Notes under the pieces: generated by a model | Told to the model about the DNA's origin: nothing | What the model saw: the letters and a program-made list of their open reading frames with translations, nothing else | Database searches by the model: none | Translations under genes and position numbers: made by a program | In this document: piece after piece, positions 10,075 to 23,054 of the stretch | How the letters are laid out: each line of letters begins with the position of its first letter | How positions within the stretch are numbered: position 1 is the first letter of the stretch | Assembly: GCA_032622095.1 (NCBI GenBank) | Contig: CP136066.1 | Span: forward strand, 6,905,784-6,969,783 | DNA length: 64,000 nucleotides | Origin: Siphonodentalium dalli | Lineage: Eukaryota > Mollusca > Scaphopoda > Gadilida > Siphonodentaliidae | Direction: 5' to 3'

Positions 10075-10990
10075 TATAGTGTTTCTGACATTTGCAGAAT
10101 GAGGTCCCCAGAGGGTGAATTTACTGATGCTACCTCGCACAGCATGCTAACATCATCAAAATCAACTGCCAAAATGGTTAAAGTCGCCTGCCACAATGGT
10201 TAAAATCACTGACAAAAATAGATTCTATATTGTGCTTGGAAAAGTAGATTATACCATAAAATGTTCTAGATTTGGAAAAGATGTGTATACCATAAAATTT
10301 TCTAGATTTGGAAAAGAAGTTTAACCCTTTCAGTGCCAGGGGCCGATCTCATCGGCCCTAATTTACGGTCTGTAAAATCGGCCCTAAAAAAATAGAATTT
10401 TTTTTTTTTTGGGTTGAATTTTTTTTGGGTATGCTTAAGCATGCTATAGCGGATATAAAAACAAACTGGATAAAACCTTAGGGGCATGTTATAACTCAAA
10501 ACTATCACCAAGTATTCATAATAATAATTTTGATGCCCATGAAAAACGTAAGATTCCCTGGCACTAAACCTACAAAATAAGAATATAAGAACAAATTATT
10601 AAAATTGTAAAAAATAACAAATGATGAAAAATTGTTAGGCCAATGCATTCTCTTATATATGCGAGGCGACCTATGGTCGACTCGCATATATAAGAGAATG
10701 CATTGGCACAGGGTATATGGGTTGATACAAAAATCAGACCTGGCACTGAAAGGGTTAAACCATAAAATGTTCTAGATACTGATGTCTGGAATTCTTTTGG
10801 GAAAATATGAATTAGAATTGCCCAAGAACATTTAATTTACTGTATTAATATTTGACATTTTATGCTGTGTTTTAAGGAACTCGGGGCCTTCGAAGTGGGT
10901 TCATGTGTTGTAACATAAATTGTATAAAAGTCAGTAATACAACTCATTAATCCTTTCAACCCTGACGTCCTGAACATTAAATGGTCCACA
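10075..10990. repeat. Composite repeat with few 36-bp monomers, copy 1
   Basis: A hAT-like hairpin remnant (10095-10150), about three monomers of the ACCATAAAATGTTCTAGATT type, then GATACTGATGTCTGGAATT and a tail with GCCCAAGAACATTTAATTTA. The same order recurs at 37387-39070 with about 25 monomers. It is interrupted by the element at 10325-10754. Confidence 0.7.
10325..10754. mobile_element. piggyBac-like MITE, subfamily II
   Basis: Left end CCCTTTCAGTGCCAGG with GGGCCGATCTCATCGGCCC just inside; the right end CCTGGCACTGAAAGGG is its inverse. TTAA at 10321-10324 and 10755-10758. It contains the right half of the hairpin cassette and inserted into a 36-bp monomer. Confidence 0.87.
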
Positions 10991-11740
10991 CCCGAGGCGC
11001 CTGATGTTATATAGCGCTTCCGACGACGTAACTCGTAATGCTCTTCAATGGGACGTATATACATGTATACACACTCAACTATATGGCAATCTACTATGCC
11101 AACTGAACTAGTGTTTGGTGAAATATGTCAAGGTATTTCAGCGAGACAGTCTATTCCACGTTCAATATACATGTAGGTTATATTGCGGCTCCTACTGATC
11201 GCGCTATATATTTATAACAAAATTCTTATCCTTTGCCAATGATGAAAGGCATTTCTCAAAATGCACCTCTATGCATGCGTGAAGAAACAACCCCCTGTCA
11301 CCACCAATTTGGCTGCTAAAATCAGAGTTATGAACATACATGTGACTCATTCGTGCCAAGTAGAAGCACAATTCTAGGTAATTTGTGCTTTGATCCCAAA
11401 ATTTCTAATGTAATACTTCCCCTTTCAGTTTCCGAAAATAAAATGTGAATGTTTTTTTCTCAAAATAGGCATCTGCGCATGCGCAAAGAAACAGACCCTC
11501 TGTCATCAGTTTGTCGGTCAAAGTCACATGGGTAAACATGTGACGAATGTGTGCAAAGTAGAAGGACAACTCTAGTTTATATGTGCATTTATTGTGCAGT
11601 AATTTCGTGGCAAATATTGTATGATTTCCGGACCGGTCTCCTGGGATATAGGAATATAAGGCTTGGACCGGTATTGCGGTCTCCCGGGATATAGGAATAT
11701 AAGGCTTCGACCGGTATTACGGTCTCTCACGTTCAAAGGG
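10951..11740. mobile_element. Possible old TTAA element
   Basis: Bounded by TTAA (10947-10950) and the TTAA at 11741-11744 that it would share with the next element. The ends TCCTTTCAAC and CGTTCAAAGGG are only roughly inverse. Inside is a short direct repeat of GGGATATAGGAATATAAGGC near 11645 and 11695. Confidence 0.3.
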
Positions 11741-11744
11741 TTAA

Positions 11745-12144
11745 CCCTTTACCCAACAGAACGGCCCTGTGCCAATGCATTCTCTTATATATGCGAGTAG
11801 ACCATAGGTCGCCTCGCATATATAAGAGAATGCATTGGCTTAACATATTAAAAATGATAAAATTGTCAAAGAATGTAGAAAAATATTAGAAAAATTGTTA
11901 AAAAATGTAAGAAAAAATTATAAAATTGTTAAAGAATGTAAGAAAAAATGGTAAAAAGTGTTTTAGGCCAATGCATTCTCTTATATATGCGAGGCACAGG
12001 GCATAACTGTAACCATCATAATGTGGTCGATGAACCAGTTCCAATGATATCCATATTTGTATGGTGTTATTGAGACAGACCGAAGATATTTTAGGCTGTT
12101 GTAGCTTTATTTGGGCGTTTTTGGCCGTTATGTTGGGTAAAGGG
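11745..12144. mobile_element. piggyBac-like MITE, subfamily I
   Basis: TTAA at 11741-11744 and 12145-12148. The left hairpin is complete; the right hairpin is cut after its first arm (GCGAGGCACAGGG). Confidence 0.85.
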
Positions 12145-12483
12145 TTAAGAATCGCAGGTAGAAATATATCTGCAAATAATGAAATTTTGCATATCAAGAG
12201 CATTGAAAAATATTTGAACTTACTATACTATCAGTGACTAGTTTTATTTACATAATGGTTTCAACATGTGAATATTTTTCTTTAGTTGTGATGTTTTAAC
12301 AGACTTCTCTATTTCTTGCCCATTTGTCTACTGTGTGCCTTGGGTTCCTGTCATTCTGGGCTTTCCACAGTATCAATGTCAAAACTTAATCTATATATCT
12401 CTCTTCCTGCTATATTTTCAGAATGTTTTCACGTCATCAGATATGGCTGATCCTAAATTCAACTGTAATATAGTACTATATAG

Positions 12484-12645
12484 ACAGAACACAACGCGCA
12501 TCTTAATCAAGGCTCTTTTATCAAATGAGTTGCGGATGGCGCAAGGATATATTTCGCGAGAGTGCAGCTCGAGCGAAATATAACTTTGCGCGGTCCGCAA
12601 CGAGTTCGATAAAAGATTCGAGATTATGATGCAAGTTGTGTTCTG
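12484..12645. mobile_element. CAGAACACAAC-ended MITE (unexpanded copy)
   Basis: An almost fully palindromic 160-bp element: CAGAACACAACGCGCATCTT, GAGTTGCGGATGGCGCAAGG and their inverses around a short centre. It shows the ancestral form of the element at 5331-6061. Confidence 0.75.
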
Positions 12646-12659
12646 TATTTATTCTACAC

Positions 12660-13780
12660 CGTTCTGTCAGATAAGTTCAATCCATGAATGTCACCTTCAT
12701 TGTTATTATAGCTACCTTTATTGTGATTTAAGTCTGACAAATAACCAGTAATTATGGGGGGATCACCGGAAGCGGATGATTGACGTAATGTACGTCATCT
12801 TTATTGGCGACAACGTCAACAAGAATAGTTCCGGCTTGTATTCCACTAGAGGTATACACTAATATGTATTCAATGGCTGGGATTCCGTTGAATACACGTG
12901 ACTCACGTCAATGGGTGTGGAATAAAATTGTTAATATTCTACTACCTTACTCGTATTTAAATTCGCGCAGTACTTTAAAACTGAGCGAAAATCTTACGAC
13001 TCCCAAGTTTAATCTAAACCGCAGTCCATATGAAATAAAAGAGTGCTATGTTCATATATTATGAACGGTTGAATAGACAATTACGTCGAAACATGTATGC
13101 ATATATTTACATTCGGCTAACCGCCATCAAGACCATTGCTCACAATTCAAGCGACAATTCGCAGTAACATAGGTATTGTTAAAATGCTTGTATAAGAAAT
13201 AGTAATAGTCCAAGTGCCACAACATTATGATGAATGTAGTTACTAGTGTATTATCTACACGATGTAAATCCACCGCGATGGTGTTTAATATACACATAAA
13301 TTATACTATCTCCCGCAATGACTAAGAGTCGTAACTGTCATTAGCTCCAAGATATAGGAAAATATCACAGAAATATTAAGAAAATAGTTTTCTCAGTTTT
13401 GAATTCGCGCAGCTAGGTGCGCGAATTTAAAATTAAAAGTCATCTTCAACCCACAATAATGACAAGATATACATGTAATCCTATAATGCCAAGGATGATT
13501 CAATAATATTTTAATCCTATAATCGAATCAAATAAAATTGGCGGCCCATTCAAAAATAAAATATTGAAGCTTTTGTAAGGCCCTACTATTGAAGCTTTTG
13601 TAAGGCCCTGTTATTGAACTATAATAGGACTATAATAGTTGAATTTAGTTTGTGTCAGACCTGGTTCAAGCTTTCAGAGTATTAATTTCATACCTTGAGC
13701 ACAATCAAATGAGTTGTAACTTTTGTGACTTGATTTTCATCTGATTTCAGAGTCGGTGAGAAACATTAGTCTTCCACAAA
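12660..13780. other. Unassigned intergenic stretch
   Basis: Contains the empty-site relative of 5063-5280 at 12720-12830 and a small direct repeat TTGAAGCTTTTGTAAGGCCC (about 13563-13610). No coding sequence recognised. Confidence 0.4.
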
Positions 13781-14880
13781 ATGTTTAGTCATGTATTGCA
13801 TTATTTAATACCATTCGAAGCTAGGCCTCTCATGGGTTAGTCATGTATTTAATACCATTAGAAGCTAGGCCTCTCATGGGTTAGTCATGTATTTAATACC
13901 ATTCGAAGCTAGGCCTCTCATGGGTTAGTCATGTATTTAATACCAATCAAAGCTAGGCCTCTCATGGGTTAGTCATGTATTTAATACCAACAAAGCTAGG
14001 CCTCTCATGGGTTAGTCATGTATTTAATACCATTCGAAGCTAGGCCTCTCATGGGTTAGTCATGTATTTAATACCATTCGAAGCTAGGCCTCATGGGTTA
14101 GTCATGTATTTAATACCAATCAAAGCTAGGCCTCTCATGGGTTAGTCATGTATTTAATACCATTCAAAGCTAGGCCTCTCATGGGTTAGTCATGTATTTA
14201 ATACCATTCGAAGCTAGGCCTCTCATGGGTTAGTCATGTATTTAATACCATTCGAAGCTAGGCCTCTCATGGGTTAGTCATGTATTTAATACCATTCGAA
14301 GCTAGGCCTCTCATGGGTTAGTCATGTATTTAATACCATTCGAAGCTAGGCCTCTCATGGGTTAGTCATGTATTTAATACCATTCGAAGCTAGGCCTCTC
14401 ATGGGTTAGTCATGTATTTAATACCATTCGAAGCTAGGCCTCTCATGGGTTAGTCATGTATTTAATACCATTCGAAGCTAGGCCTCTCATGGGTTAGTCA
14501 TGTATTTAATACCATTCGAAGCTAGGCCTCTCATGGGTTAGTCATGTATTTAATACTAATCAAAGCTAGGCCTCATGGGTTAGTCATGTATTTAATACCA
14601 TTCGAAGCTAGGCCTCTCATGGGTTAGTCATGTATTTAATACCATTCGAAGCTAGGCCTCATGGGTTAGTCATGTATTTAATACCAATCAAAGCTAGGCC
14701 TCTCATGGGTTAGTCATGTATTTAATACCAATCAAAGCTAGGCCTCTCATGGGTTAGTCATGTATTTAATACCATTCGAAGCTAGGCCTCTCATGGGTTA
14801 GTCATGTATTTAATACCATTCAAAGCTAGGCCTCTCATGGGTTAGTCATGTATTTAATACCATTCGAAGCTAGGCCTCTC
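13781..14880. repeat. 44-bp minisatellite, about 25 copies
   Basis: The unit contains GGGTTAGTCATGTATTTAAT and ACCATTCGAAGCTAGGCCTC. Several units lack the TCTC step before the next GGG, making 40- and 42-bp variants. The array continues at 14881-15060 as degenerate units near 68 bp with GGTGATTCAGTCT. Confidence 0.93.
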
Positions 14881-15186
14881 TGGTCGGTGATTCAGTCTTG
14901 TGGTTTAGTCATGCATTACATGTATTATTACCATTGTAACCTGGGCCTCTTTGGCTGGTGATTCAGTCTCATGATTTAGTCATGTATTACATGTATTTAT
15001 ATCATTGGAACCTGGGCCGCTCTGGCTGGTGATTCAGTCTCGTGGTTTAGTCATTTTTACCTGTTCAGTTTATATATCCACTTTATCAATAAAAAACTGC
15101 ACCGTTCTGTCTGGCCCAGAGGGGGGAATTTCAACATTTCTTGCCAAAATGGGATTTATATGCCAATTTATTTGAAACTTGCCTAG

Positions 15187-15600
15187 TTGAAGGTACTCAA
15201 TCCGATTCAATGGTCCCCATATCATCAGATTCCAATAACTTTTTTTGAAATGTCGCTTCAGTTATTAGAATAGATTAATTGCTCAAAAATAATGCTAACC
15301 ACAGTCAGCTATATAGTATAAAATTCCCAAAACCTCAACATTTTGTTCAATCAAAAGCCACTTGCTTTTAGAGTTATCAATCATCATACGCAATTTGGTC
15401 CGAGACCGTCGGCTTGTAAACATTTTATCAGCTACTAATAAGTCCTGACGGTGAAAAATAACAAGATTAAAAAAATTTATATCTATTAAATAACTCTGAG
15501 CTTTAATGGGTGGGTTTTTTTACTCGAATCAAATTTTTTTTTTTTACCCCTGAAGCCAAATAAATAGTAATTGAGGGGCATTTAATCGGATTATGCATCT
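15187..15600. mobile_element. GGTACTCAATCCGAT-ended MITE, copy 1
   Basis: Matches the reverse complement of 60178-60592, including CAACATTTTGTTCAA, the GGTCCGAGACC block and the CCCACCCAT block. The left end is AAGGTACTCAATCCGAT and the right end is worn (ATCGGATTATGCATCTTT). Confidence 0.7.
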
Positions 15601-15845
15601 TTAAGTGACTTGCCAGGATTCATTTGTTCTATTTTATATCCAGTAAACAGGTCAGGACATCTTTAAGTGACTTGCCAGGATTCATATGTTCTATATATAT
15701 CCAGTAAACAGGTCAGGACATCTTTAAGTGACTCGCCAGGATTTATATGTTATTTTATATCCAGTAAACAGGTCAGGACATCTTTAAGTGACTTGCCAGG
15801 ATTCATATGTTATTTTATATCCAGTAAACAGGTCAGGACATCCTC
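15597..15845. repeat. About 61-bp tandem repeat, four copies
   Basis: Units contain CATCTTTAAGTGACTTGCCA and ATCCAGTAAACAGGTCAGGA. It starts inside the end of the preceding MITE. Confidence 0.88.
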
Positions 15846-15849
15846 TATT

Positions 15850-16830
15850 CAGCTATTATACATGTAGTCATAGTTGACAGTGCCAATTTACAGCCAAATC
15901 CACCACGTTGCTGTTTTCTGTGAAAAATGGGTTCACGCATGCCAGCCAAAGTGCACTCTGGTGAATGAATTCCAAATAAAATCTATTTTTTAACTGTTTG
16001 AGCCAGCAAACTTGGCCTTTCTAAATGACATGACAATCCCAATTGAATTGAAAATACAGTTCTGAACCATGATATCCCCATAACAATCCTCATATAAAAA
16101 AACATTTCATTTTTTTGCGCCTCCCCAAATTTTCCCTGGTCAAAAGTGTTCCTAAGATTTAATATGATGCAGGAGGGTCCTGCTGAAGACATAACAGTAA
16201 TTTTACTTAACCAGGTCTGGCTCATTTGCAAATCGAGCTATACAGTTTTGGTATGAAATATTTTATTTCTACCAAATACCAATTACTTTGAAATCGAATT
16301 GGTTATATCTCAATCTTTTTCCACCAATTGATGCTGAGGACAATCAGTTTCCAAAATAAAGTGAATTTATGAAGTTTGAAGAAGATTACAAAACTGTCCC
16401 AAAGTATCAGTGAGTATGGCGAAAGTAATCATCAAAAGTCCATTTTCGGTTTAAAAAATTATTCCTGCTGGAAAATATTGATTATTCTCACATCAACATA
16501 ATTATTGAAATCAAACAATTAGTGACAGAAAATAAACTGATCTTTGTACCAATAAAATCTGATGATACACTGGTATAGCTCCATTCACACATTATGTGCA
16601 AATCGGACTATAAAGTCAGATCTGCACATCATCCAGACCTGTTAACAGCATCAGTTTGACCTACCAGCATCATTTCAGCAGGACTCACCAACATCATAGC
16701 AAATTAGAAGGATCCTTGCCCGGGGTGAAACATTAGGGTTTGAATACCCGGCTATATTTTATCATTTATTACACGGTATAAAATGTGTTGATGAATTTGT
16801 TTAGTGCATCGTTTTTTATTTTGTTGTATT
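15850..16830. other. Unassigned intergenic stretch
   Basis: No repeat with visible ends and no credible coding sequence. The open frame at 15983-16231 shows no family signal. Confidence 0.35.
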
Positions 16831-16834
16831 ATGC

Positions 16835-17195
16835 TAAGGATGCATATATTATGCTGAGCTGGGAGCGTTCAGACGATCATGATTCAATCGTAAGTGGAAG
16901 GATGTTCACATCAATATCGCAAGTCAAAATATAATATCAAGCACTGTTTGGTTTTAGATTTGAAATCATGGATACTCCCACTGGCAACGTAATCGCGGTC
17001 GTGTGTATGTAAAATCTTAGCTGGAAAGATCGCAGGGTAGTCAATCACATGCTTACGAACAACCTACGATATCATCATGTATGACAACATCACAATCGTG
17101 TGAACAAACTATCCACGATTTTTGTCAGGCCTGATTCCTCCACTTATGATTGAATTTTGGTCATCTGAACGTTCATTAAGGATGCATATATTATG
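16835..17195. mobile_element. Inverted-repeat element between 19-bp direct repeats
   Basis: Inverted arms GAGCGTTCAGACGATCATGA (from about 16863) and its diverged inverse (to about 17175). Identical TAAGGATGCATATATTATG lies at 16835-16853 and 17177-17195. Confidence 0.6.
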
Positions 17196-17450
17196 TCAGA
17201 TATGGTTGTTATTTATTCATATTCATCATTAAGAACAATGCATCAATAAAAATATGAAAATCCACTGTGTTAGGTCTTAACCCTTTAGGTCTACTTATCA
17301 ATTTCTTTACTAAATGGAATTTCCCATTCAGTTATAAAAAGTATACATTTGAATGATTTATTATTCATTTGGAGGGGTGTTCCGATACCATTATCTGAAC
17401 ATTTTCTAAGGGAATTTCCCGACAATGGGTATTTAGTATATACTAGAAGG

Positions 17451-20400
17451 GTTACCCGGCGTTGCCCAGGTTAAAGTGATGTGAAACCATCTGCATAATG
17501 TGGATATATGGCGGGAATAGAGGATACTCTTGTTCAAAGCGTTACCCATATTTTCATAAATTATATATCCAAATAGCATCACAAAACATGATTCTTACAC
17601 ACGAAATATAAGTAGTAGCTCACCTTGTCGGATCGGAGCGATTGTCATGTTGTTTATCGCGATTGATCCGTCCCACCAATAAAGTACTATTTATTTATTT
17701 ACAAATGCGTATACTTCAGACGTTATAACATGAACATCATAAACACATTAGTTCGCAAAAATAAAAGACGACAATTGGGTTTCATATAGAGATGTATCAA
17801 TTAATCTAGTGGGTTTGACTAAGATTTTGAGGACACCTGGTTATCATATTTCCATGACGATACAGATATTTTAAAGAAATATCCAGGTACTCCTCTGTTC
17901 ATGGTTCTATATACTGGCTAATTTTTCTCAGTTTTAAAGAAATGTTGCTATGCAACTTTATCAGCTGCATGTGCCCGACTCAGAGCGAGATTTTGAGTTG
18001 TTTATGTTAGGCGATGAGTCTGTTCTAAAACATGAATATATCTTCTGTATATTGGGCAGATATATAACCTTGTCAGATGTCAGTATTGGAGGATCCTGAA
18101 AAGTTATGTTCCACTGTCTCCGTTTTCTTTTATCTCAGAAGAAATTATATTAAACGGCACACTGTGATCAATATTGTTGAACAGGCCTTCTATATATACA
18201 TTTCCATATCCCTTGTAACTTTTGTATGGAAACTATATTGAATGGGCAGACTCAATTGTGTTATAATATTAACATGTAACTAATATTTTAACATGTACCA
18301 TTCTTTTCCTCGTAAAAAGTTACCACTTTTAGAATGCCTTGGTGCCATCTCGATTGTATCCCGTGAAGTTATATATAAAACACATACAGACAGACATATA
18401 TTTGCATATATATTTAGGCATCAAATGTGACGTTTTAACACGCACGATTTGATTCCTCGTATCATTTGAGAAGAACGTGTATGAATTTGATGTTAATTTG
18501 CACTAAACATAATTCTATCAGTTTTGGTAATCCGCCCGTCCCTATTTAGGACTCAAGTGGCACCACATTTGACATAATTAAACCCCAAATTTACGACTCA
18601 TTATAGAGATGAATATATATATAAAAAATTAACATTGGCGAGTATACAAATTCGTATAAATTTAGGGCCCCCACATCTTTCACCGAAATGGCACAAATTT
18701 GGCGTATTTAAACCACACGATTAGATTCCTCGAATCACGGAGAAGAATATTTATCAGTCTGGTGGAAATCGGCACTAAACATAATTTATTGTTTATCAAT
18801 TGTTGTGTCTCTCTCTCACCCTGTCTCGAATGGCACCACTTTTGACACCTTTAAACTAAACAATTAGACTCCTGATACCATGGAGATGATTATTTATAAG
18901 TTTAGTGCTGATTGGCGACTAAACAATATTTTTTTATCAAATTTAGTGCCCACCCCACACCATCTCTCACACAAACAGCACCAATATATCGTCTTTAAAT
19001 CACATGATTTGATTTTTCATATCATGGATAAGAATGTTTATCAATTTGGTGAAAATTGGCGCTAAAATTATTGTGTATGAATTCTGGTGCCCCTCTAATT
19101 TTCAGTGCACCCTGACTCGAATGACGCCACTTTTAACAGTTTTAAGCCACACCATTAGACTCATCATACCATGTGGAGGATTTTTAAAAAGTTTGGTAGC
19201 AATGGATGACTAAAACAATTCTTAACAATGTTAGTGCCCCCCGCCCCCATTCTCACATCCAAACGACACCAATTTGGCGTCTTTAAATCACACAATTAGA
19301 TTCCTTGTTTCATGGAGAAGAATGTGTATCAATTTGGTGGAAATCGGCGCTAAAATCATTTGTGGATGATTTTGTAAAAGTTTTTGTATAAAATTGCGAG
19401 TATACAAATCCGTATACAATATAGGGCCCTCATATCTCTCAACCAAAACGGCACTAATTTAGCGTATCTAAACCAAACGATTAGATTTCTCGTATCACGG
19501 AGAATATATATCAATCTGGTGGAAATCGGCGCTAAACATATTGTTCATCTTTTTTGTGTTCCTCTCACCCTCTATGCATCCTGACTTGAATGGTCCATGT
19601 GTGACAGTTTGCGACATCCTTAAACCACCCACTTAGACTCCTCATATCATGGAGATGATTATCGATAAGTTTGGTACCAATCGGCGACTAAACCAGTGTT
19701 GATCAAATTTAGTGCTCACTTACCCCCAAACAGCACCAACATGGCGTCTTTAAATCACACAATAAGACTCCTCGTATTATGGATAAGAGTGCGTATCACT
19801 TTGATGGAAATTGTCGCTAAACTTATTGCGTATCAATCTTGGTGCCCCTCTGCCTCTCCCTGACTCGAATGACGCCACGTTTGACGGATTTAAGCCACAC
19901 CATACCATGATGATGCTAAGTATAAATGTGGGTGGCGACTAAACCCATTCAAATTGAGTGCCCCTTCCACAAACTTTCATCAAAATGACAGCAATTTGGA
20001 GTCTTTAAATCGCACAATTAGATTCCTTTTATCATGAAAAAGAATATACATCAATTTGGTGGAAATCGGCGCTAAAATTAGTTTTATCAATATTGGTGGC
20101 CCTCTCCTTCCGTGCATCCCTGACGCGAATGGCGCCATGTTTGACATATTTACACATCACCATTAGATTCATCATATCATGGCAATGATTATATAAAAGT
20201 TTCGTGGTAATCGGCGGCAAACATTTTGTCTGCCCCTCCCCTGTTCTGCCCCTGACAACGGCGTCACTTTAGAAAATTCTAAGCCGCACCATTATCTTTC
20301 TCGCAAAACGATACCCCTAGTAGACCCGTTTGGTGCCATCTAGATGGTCCCTCGGCGCTAAACTTAGTTTATCAATTTTGATGCCCCTCTCCCCTTCCAT

Positions 20401-20640
20401 GCGTCCCTGACTCGAACGGCGCCACTTTTGACATATTTAAACCATACCATCAGATTCCTTATATCATGAGGATGATTATATATAAGTTTCGTGGCAATCG
20501 GCGACAAAAAAAAATTCTAACCCCGACCATTATCTTTCTCGTAAAAAGTTACACCTAGTAGACCCCTTTGGTATCATCTAGATGGTCCCCCTGTGAATTT
20601 CTATAGAACACAGACAGACAGTCGCAAATATAGATATAGA
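17451..20640. mobile_element. Dispersed element with long degenerate internal tandem array
   Basis: Head TACTAGAAGGGTTACCCGGC followed by GTTGCCCAGG; tail with ACAGACAGACAGTCGCAAAT and ATATAGATA. Between about 18360 and 20600 a roughly 220-base module repeats with strong decay: each has TTTAAACCACAC, ATTAGACTCCT, ATCATGGAGA and GGTGGAAATCGGCGCTAAA. A tail-like motif also occurs at 18360-18415. Head and tail resemble those of 44103-46425; the class is uncertain. Confidence 0.6.
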
Positions 20641-20878
20641 TTATAAAATACACCCATATTAGCCGAGAGAACAACATTTTCACCACTTGTGGTATTAACC
20701 AATATTCCACTAACACTGAAAGAACTCCATTTTAAATTTTACAATGAGAGGCAGTCTGTTGTGCATTCGGCAAAGTTGAAAGGGCAATCAGAGATGGTCA
20801 TACAGGCCACTGGTACATGACAAAAATATTGAATTTAAAGATTTTTTTCCCACAGGGTGGATGGTTGATTCATTAGGC

Positions 20879-21000
20879 CAGGGATCAGCCTAGAGTTTGA
20901 CTTAGGAGACATCTATTCCCCAAAATGTGCCACTTCTACCTATTTTTGTCCCAGGGAGAAGTTACCTCTCTCATATAACAGTATGCATATGTCCCAACAG
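20879..21000. mobile_element. hAT-like end fragment
   Basis: CAGGGATCAGCCTAGAGTTT and what follows match the left end of the element at 27141-28029. No right end was found nearby. Confidence 0.5.
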
Positions 21001-21146
21001 TGTATTTAACCTTTCCATATATATAACACATTGGCCTAACAATATTTACCCATCGCCTTGTAAGCCATGCATTCTCTTAATATATGCGAGGCTCCCCAAA
21101 GGTGTTCTTTACTCACTACAATGGTTTTATAAATGGGTAGCATAAT

Positions 21147-21250
21147 TCTCTTTGGATCATGGAAGGGTGATGGGGTGTAAATTGATCATGGAAGGGTGAT
21201 GGGGTGTAAATTGATCATGGAAGGGTGATGGGGTGTAAATTGATCATAGA
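21147..21250. repeat. 29-bp tandem repeat, four copies
   Basis: Unit around TTGATCATGGAAGGGTGATG and GGGTGTAAA. Confidence 0.88.
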
Positions 21251-21369
21251 ATGGTGATGTTGAGGTGTAAATTGAACTTGAGCCATTTTGACTTCTTCCT
21301 AATAACCGAATGGGGAGAACTGACTTCTCCAAAATTTAAACCTCAGTCAGTCAGTAGGGGGATAACCCA

Positions 21370-21815
21370 ATGTATAACATGGACTACACCGACAGCCAGT
21401 GACAAACCACAGTATCACTGGAGGGGGTGTCGGTCAGTTGGGGGAACAACCTGCTGTATACCATGGGTATAACATGGACTACACGGACAGCCAGCATCAA
21501 ACCACTGTATCACTGGAGGGGTTGTCGGTCAGTTGGGGGAACAACCTGCTGTATACCATGGGTATAACATTGGACTACACGGACAGCCAGCATCAAACCA
21601 CTGTATCACTGGAGGGGGTGTCGGTCAGTTGGGGGGGGGGGGACAACCTGCTGTATACCATGGGTATAACATTGGACTACACGGACAGCCAGCATCAAAC
21701 CACTGTATCACTGGAGGGGGTGTCGGTCAGTTGGGGGAACAACCTGCTGTATACCATGGGTATAACATGGACTACACCGACAGCCAGTGACAAACCAGTA
21801 TATCACTCAAGGTGA
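21370..21815. repeat. About 95-bp tandem repeat, five units
   Basis: Units carry GTATAACATGGACTACA, GACAGCCAGCATCAAACCAC and GTCGGTCAGTTGGGGGAACA. Spacing varies from 95 to 102 because one unit has a G run of about 12. The open frames across it are by-products. Confidence 0.9.
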
Positions 21816-21924
21816 GTATCTTATGTGCAACACCAGAGTGCATCGTTGCAGATTGCAGCGTAAATCGCGATAATCTTATCAAATTTACTATCCAGATCCT
21901 ATATATGGGACGACGGGGCCCTCG

Positions 21925-22150
21925 ACAGGGCCTATCACAAGATGACATCGGGCCTATCACTTGATGACGAGGCTATCCCAAGATGACAACGGGGCTATCC
22001 CAAGATGACTTAATGACGGGGCTATCCCAAGATGAATTAGTAAATTGGAGCATAAATTGGAGCATACAACGGGGCCTTCCCAATACGACCTCATAAATTG
22101 TTTATAAATGTGGAGCTCATGACGGGCCTTCCCAAGATGACTTAATAAAA
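21925..22150. repeat. Degenerate short tandem repeat
   Basis: Recurring ACGGGGCTATCCCAAGATGA-like words about 25 to 40 bases apart, decaying to the right. Confidence 0.6.
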
Positions 22151-22739
22151 TGTTTATAAATGTGGAGCGCCTGGTGTAGTAAATATTTGTAAGAATTGTA
22201 GAAATTCAATAGTAGTTATAACAAGAGATGGACTGTCGTCTGGTGCATACCCCCATTGTGGCATACCGCCTAGTGTGGGCATATCTATAACTTATGACTG
22301 CCATACTCAGACAGATGGACCCAAAAATCAGCATTTTCATATAAACAAAGATGAATAACTATAGAACAAAAAACCAAAACAAAACAGTTGAATGTGCCAT
22401 TAAATGTCCTCATATTGGTGAACATCCATACAAATTTTCATTGAGATCCGAGTATTACTGTTCAAGTTATGACCTGAACCTGAACAGACATCGGATGGAC
22501 CAAAGAGCCAACATTTCCAGATAAACAAAGATGAATAACTCTAGAATGGAAAATCCAAACAAAACAATGGAACCCTCTATAGAATATCCTCATGGTAGTG
22601 AACATCCATACCAAATTTCATTGAGATCCCAGCACAACTGTTGGAAGTTATGACATGAACAGACACCAGACAGACCAAAAAGCCAACATTTCCAGATAAA
22701 CAAAGATGTATGAAGAATGGAAAATCCGAACAAACAATG

Positions 22740-23010
22740 AAACCCTCCATTTAATGTCCTCATAGTAGTGAACATCCACACCAAATTTCATTGAGATCCG
22801 AGCACTACTGTTCAAGTCCGAACAAAACAATGAAACCCTCCATTTAATGTCCTCATAGTAGTGAACATCCACACCAAATTTCATTGAGATCCGAGCACTA
22901 CTGTTCAAGTCCGAACAAAACAATGAAACCCTCCATTTAATGTCCTCATAGTAGTGAACATCCACACCAAATTTCATTGAGATCCGAGCACTACTGTTCA
23001 AGTTATGACA
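22740..23010. repeat. 93-bp tandem repeat, about three units
   Basis: Exact spacing of 93 bases between AGATCCGAGCACTACTG occurrences. This is a local amplification of one module of the surrounding dispersed repeat. Confidence 0.88.
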
Positions 23011-23054
23011 TGAACAGACACCAAACTGACCAAAAAGCCAACATTTCCAAATAA

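Noticed and set aside
22590-23001. 117-codon frame with SARISMKFGVDVHYYEDIK repeats
   Set aside because: Comes from a 93-bp tandem amplification of a dispersed repeat.
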